NCBI GenBank assembly: GCA_948099385.1
Contig: CANUEZ040000183.1
Span: 3,224,001 to 3,288,000 of the forward strand
Reading direction: 5' to 3'
DNA length: 64,000 nucleotides
Source of the DNA: Fasciola hepatica
Taxonomy: Eukaryota > Platyhelminthes > Trematoda > Plagiorchiida > Fasciolidae
In this document: piece after piece, positions 61,578 to 64,000 of the stretch
Layout: the number at the start of each line of letters is the position of its first letter
How positions within the stretch are numbered: the stretch's first letter is position 1
Notes under the pieces: generated by a model
Databases searched by the model: none
What the model was told of the DNA's origin: nothing
The model's input: only the letters and a program-made list of their open reading frames with translations
Made by a program: the position numbers and the translations under genes

Positions 61578-61790
61578 TTAAAGTGGTTTGGAACCGATGC
61601 AGTCACATTTTTCAGTCAACGCTCGATACCGCCGGACCACGGCAGCCAGCTTTCTATTTTCACACTTTAAAAAAGTGTATCCCTTTTATTCGGGAATTCC
61701 TGTTAGTACGGAAATGATAGTGTGCACAGCGCCCCGGAGCGCATTTTCAACACTGCTTAAGGCATCATTTTTATCAGCGGCAGGAACAAC
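61578..61790 (-). pseudogene. Possible broken coding exon, unidentified
   Basis: Downstream of a good acceptor-like sequence (TTAATTAATTCCAG) the minus strand has one frame of 71 codons. It reads VVPAADKNDALSSVENALRG and then VHTIISVLTGIPE, is cut by a TAA at 61686-61688, and continues in the same frame through a charged, coiled-coil-like stretch (LKCENRKLAAVVRRYRALTE) to a TAA at 61578-61580. Amino acid composition looks protein-like on both sides of the stop. I do not recognise the family and it is not OGFOD1. It could be the last exon of another gene ending at 61686, a pseudogene exon, or chance. Confidence 0.25.
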
Positions 61791-61943
61791 CTGGAATTAA
61801 TTAAAAATTTACATCTTTGATAATTATTTATGTAACGTTTCTTATTTCGCAGTGATCTACTGCGTCAATCTTGTTTTTCTGTTTTAGCGTTTGGTTACTG
61901 ATAAATATTTAGTAAACAGGTCTTATAATAAACCGTTTATCAG

Positions 61944-62047
61944 TGGTAAACAATGTTGGGCCATCAGTTTTCCGACTGGTTGGTTACCGTGGATTCGGTC
62001 TCATTGATCTCCTAGCCAACAAGTGGCCGCACTTTCCGTCTAGAAGT
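61944..62047 (+). other. Candidate short exon, unidentified
   Basis: The 104-base stretch is bounded by a TTTATCAG acceptor-like site and a consensus donor (AGT before GTAAGT). It reads open for 34 codons, including VFRLVGYRGFGLIDLLANKW, ending in phase 0. The composition is protein-like and the sequence is not part of the neighbouring LINE. No family was recognised and no partner exon was found. It could be chance. Confidence 0.2.
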
Positions 62048-62222
62048 GTAAGTTATTTACCCCGAATAACTTCGTTGCATATCAAGAATTTCCTATCTTT
62101 TGCAATTTAATTGATCTCGACTGCGTTTGTCCGGGGGGGACAGCACTGGTCGTCACGCATCGATCCATCGTCTAAATATAGAACCCAAGTTGTGTCCAAT
62201 TTAAACAGTCGCGCGTACTATC

Positions 62223-62830
62223 TACTTTTACTTTTACGCGACTATCTCCTGCAAAAGGATAAGTCGGCTCTATCAATTTCACGAACCACTGCTAACCATG
62301 CGCGGCGGTCGGAGGCGAGTTCAATGCAGATCTTAATTCAGTCCTTTTTCTATCGCCGGACTCTATAGACCGACCGAAGATCTTTAAGCTCCATGTCTTT
62401 TTCTATGGTACTGGCCCACGCTTTGATCTGCTCACCAAGGCGACAACACCAACCAAAGCAAGGAGCAGGACAAAGTGTTCGTTTGGTTATCTCTGACTCG
62501 GGTAGCCGAAGAGAATGGCCGAACCACTGCAGTTGTCGACGTTGGAGGAGGATGGAAAGTGCATCGATGTCGAAGTATCGTCTCAATACCTCCTTGTTGG
62601 ACACCCTGTAATGCTAGTTGACTTAGAGAATTTGCCGCGTGCCCCAGTGATCGAAAATCTCCAGTCTTTTGGTATCTCCAGTTCGCAGTGGCTAGATCTC
62701 GCAGCCGCAGATGAGTACGGGACGGACGGCGGTACCGTAAACAAATTTTGGTCCCTGACCTGATTTTGCTGCGAATCCAGTGTTCGTTTTAGTTGGAGGA
62801 AGGGTCTCCTGGCGCTGTTGATCCGTAATA
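62223..62830 (-). mobile_element. LINE 3' end, W-F-G-H tail family
   Basis: The minus strand encodes VLRRYFDIDALSILLQRRQL, QWFGHSLRLPESEIT and RLGEQIKAWASTIEKDMELK, then after a frame change IELASDRRAWLAVVREID and ADLSFCRR. The element ends in GTCGCGTAAAAGTAAAAGTA, a short tandem-repeat tail. This 3' tail and the C-terminal protein are shared with the copy at 63674-64000. Stops and frameshifts indicate an inactive copy. Confidence 0.75.
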
Positions 62831-63357
62831 CTACTTTATACTTTACCTAGCCGTTCACATAGTACGCATACTGCGCGGACAAATCGATTTTGTGCTTACG
62901 TTCATACGTATTAATTGAGTGTAATCATGATGTGTTATACCACCAATTATTACGAAAAGTACACCAAAGTCATCTAATTTAAACTGACAGCTGGCATAGA
63001 ATAAAAGGAAACAGAAATGACTTGCACGAAATTTCATATTTTTATCTTGCGTTGAGAAACAATGGTAATTTTCTGACAATGTGTGTTGGTGATTTGGCTA
63101 TATGTCAAAACCAGCGGTGCGGCTGCATTCACATTTCGCATAAATCGGGTTTACATCTGTCCATCACCCATGTTCTTAGACACCCTGATCAATTAGTATA
63201 TCGGCGCAACTCTCAGAAACGAGAACCAAAATCACTGATACCATTACACGTTGACTGGTTGTTGAAATTGGGACATTTTCACTACTTGCTCCAGCAAGAG
63301 TACAGTGGAAGAAGTATACTCCAAAGATTCAAAGACCCACTGCATTACTATAGATAG

Positions 63358-63515
63358 CCAGCAGCCAGATCCTGAGAAATGTAGTGAAAAACGAAATAAG
63401 GTCCCAACGGGTCAAGTGTGGTAACGAGCCGGATGACAGTGGATGACTGCCTACCATCAAACTGACCTCTGAGGTGGCAATGAAACGTCCTAAACTACAC
63501 AACCACCACCGCTTA
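63358..63515 (-). repeat. SINE copy, internally deleted
   Basis: Same family as 56868-57118. The plus strand shows CAGCCAGATCCTGAGAAATG, GTGTGGTAACGAGCCGGATG and ACAGTGGATGACTGCCTACC. The B-box region is shortened. Confidence 0.65.
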
Positions 63516-63673
63516 CGAAGGCTACAGTGATCAATATACGTATGCTATTCCGTCAACCGTTAGCGGTGTTCTCCACCCCTAAAGTATATGTGGATACATG
63601 AATTACTTCTGCCCATTGTTCTGAATACTGAAGTTTGAAAAAATCATCCGAGGGCAATTGTGGGAACTTTTGT

Positions 63674-64000
63674 CTTACTTTACTTTTACTTTTACGCGAC
63701 TATCTCCTGCGAGAGGATAAGTCGGCTCCATGGATATCACGAACCATTGCTGACCACGCGCGGCGGTCGGAGACGAGCTCCGTACAGATCCTCATCCAGT
63801 CCTTTTTCCATCGCCGGGCTCCATAGACTGACTGAAGGCCTAGAAGCTCTACGTCTTTCTCGATTGTACTGGTCCACGTTTTGAGCTGCCCACCAAGGCG
63901 ACAACGCCAACCAGGGCAGAGAGTGGGGCAGAGTGTTTGCTTGGTTAGCTCTGACTCGGGTTGTCGAAGCGTATGGCCGAACCACTGAAGTCGTCGACGT
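63674..64000 (-). mobile_element. LINE 3' end, W-F-G-H tail family, runs off the window
   Basis: This second copy is better preserved than the one 1.4 kb to its left. Minus-strand frame: RRLQWFGHTLRQPESELTKQ, RLGGQLKTWTSTIEKDVELL, RWKKDWMRICTELVSDRRAW and AMVRDIHGADLSSRRR, followed by a stop and the tandem TAAAAG-type tail. The element continues past 64000, so its reverse transcriptase would lie outside. Confidence 0.78.

Noticed and set aside
1..64000. CRISPR arrays, operons, phage or bacterial systems
   Set aside because: No regularly spaced direct repeats and no compact same-strand gene arrays; the window is intron-bearing eukaryotic DNA.

Overview
The window looks like eukaryotic nuclear DNA, most likely from a parasitic flatworm (digenean trematode). 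This rests on intron-split coding sequence with canonical splice sites, a very high load of decayed non-LTR retrotransposons of types common in trematodes (an RTE-like family with a Y-x-D-D-I-V-x-L-S-E-D-P reverse transcriptase signature, and CR1/Jockey-like families), tRNA-derived SINEs, a hammerhead-ribozyme-like motif of the kind carried by Penelope-like elements, and long (TA)n and (CA)n microsatellites. The species assignment is inference. There is no bacterial-style gene organisation.

Only one host gene can be named. On the minus strand, three exons (58498-58666, 54575-54934, 48373-48750) join in frame to encode the C-terminal part of an OGFOD1/Tpa1/Ofd1-family protein, the Fe(II)/2-oxoglutarate prolyl 3-hydroxylase that modifies ribosomal protein uS12. 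The catalytic N-terminal part was not found and probably lies beyond the right edge. The worm protein ends in a 62-residue, mostly Asp/Glu tail that the human protein lacks. Its introns (3.6 and 5.8 kb) hold a same-strand CR1-like LINE, another LINE tail, two (TA)n tracts and the hammerhead-like motif.

Layout. 1-10 kb: nearly featureless, apart from a few unidentified open stretches. 10-21 kb: SINE copies, a decayed CR1-like LINE (12.1-13.3 kb), and RTE-like fragments near 14.5 and 20.5-21 kb. 21-34 kb: one RTE-like tail (23.2-23.7 kb), microsatellites, otherwise nothing recognised. 34-46.5 kb: the densest repeat zone, with RTE-like pieces in both orientations, an AT-rich hairpin, a near-perfect 72-bp-arm inverted repeat at 41.35-41.53 kb, and a nearly full-length but dead Jockey/CR1-like LINE (44.3-46.4 kb). 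48-58.7 kb: the OGFOD1-like gene. 59-64 kb: further RTE-like LINE copies, including a head-to-head pair at 60.6-61.2 kb and two copies of another LINE family at the right end, plus two weak candidate exons near 61.6-62.05 kb.

Every retrotransposon reading frame is broken by stops or frameshifts, and several have lost reverse-transcriptase catalytic residues, so all look inactive. All family assignments are from reading translations by eye; no database search was run.
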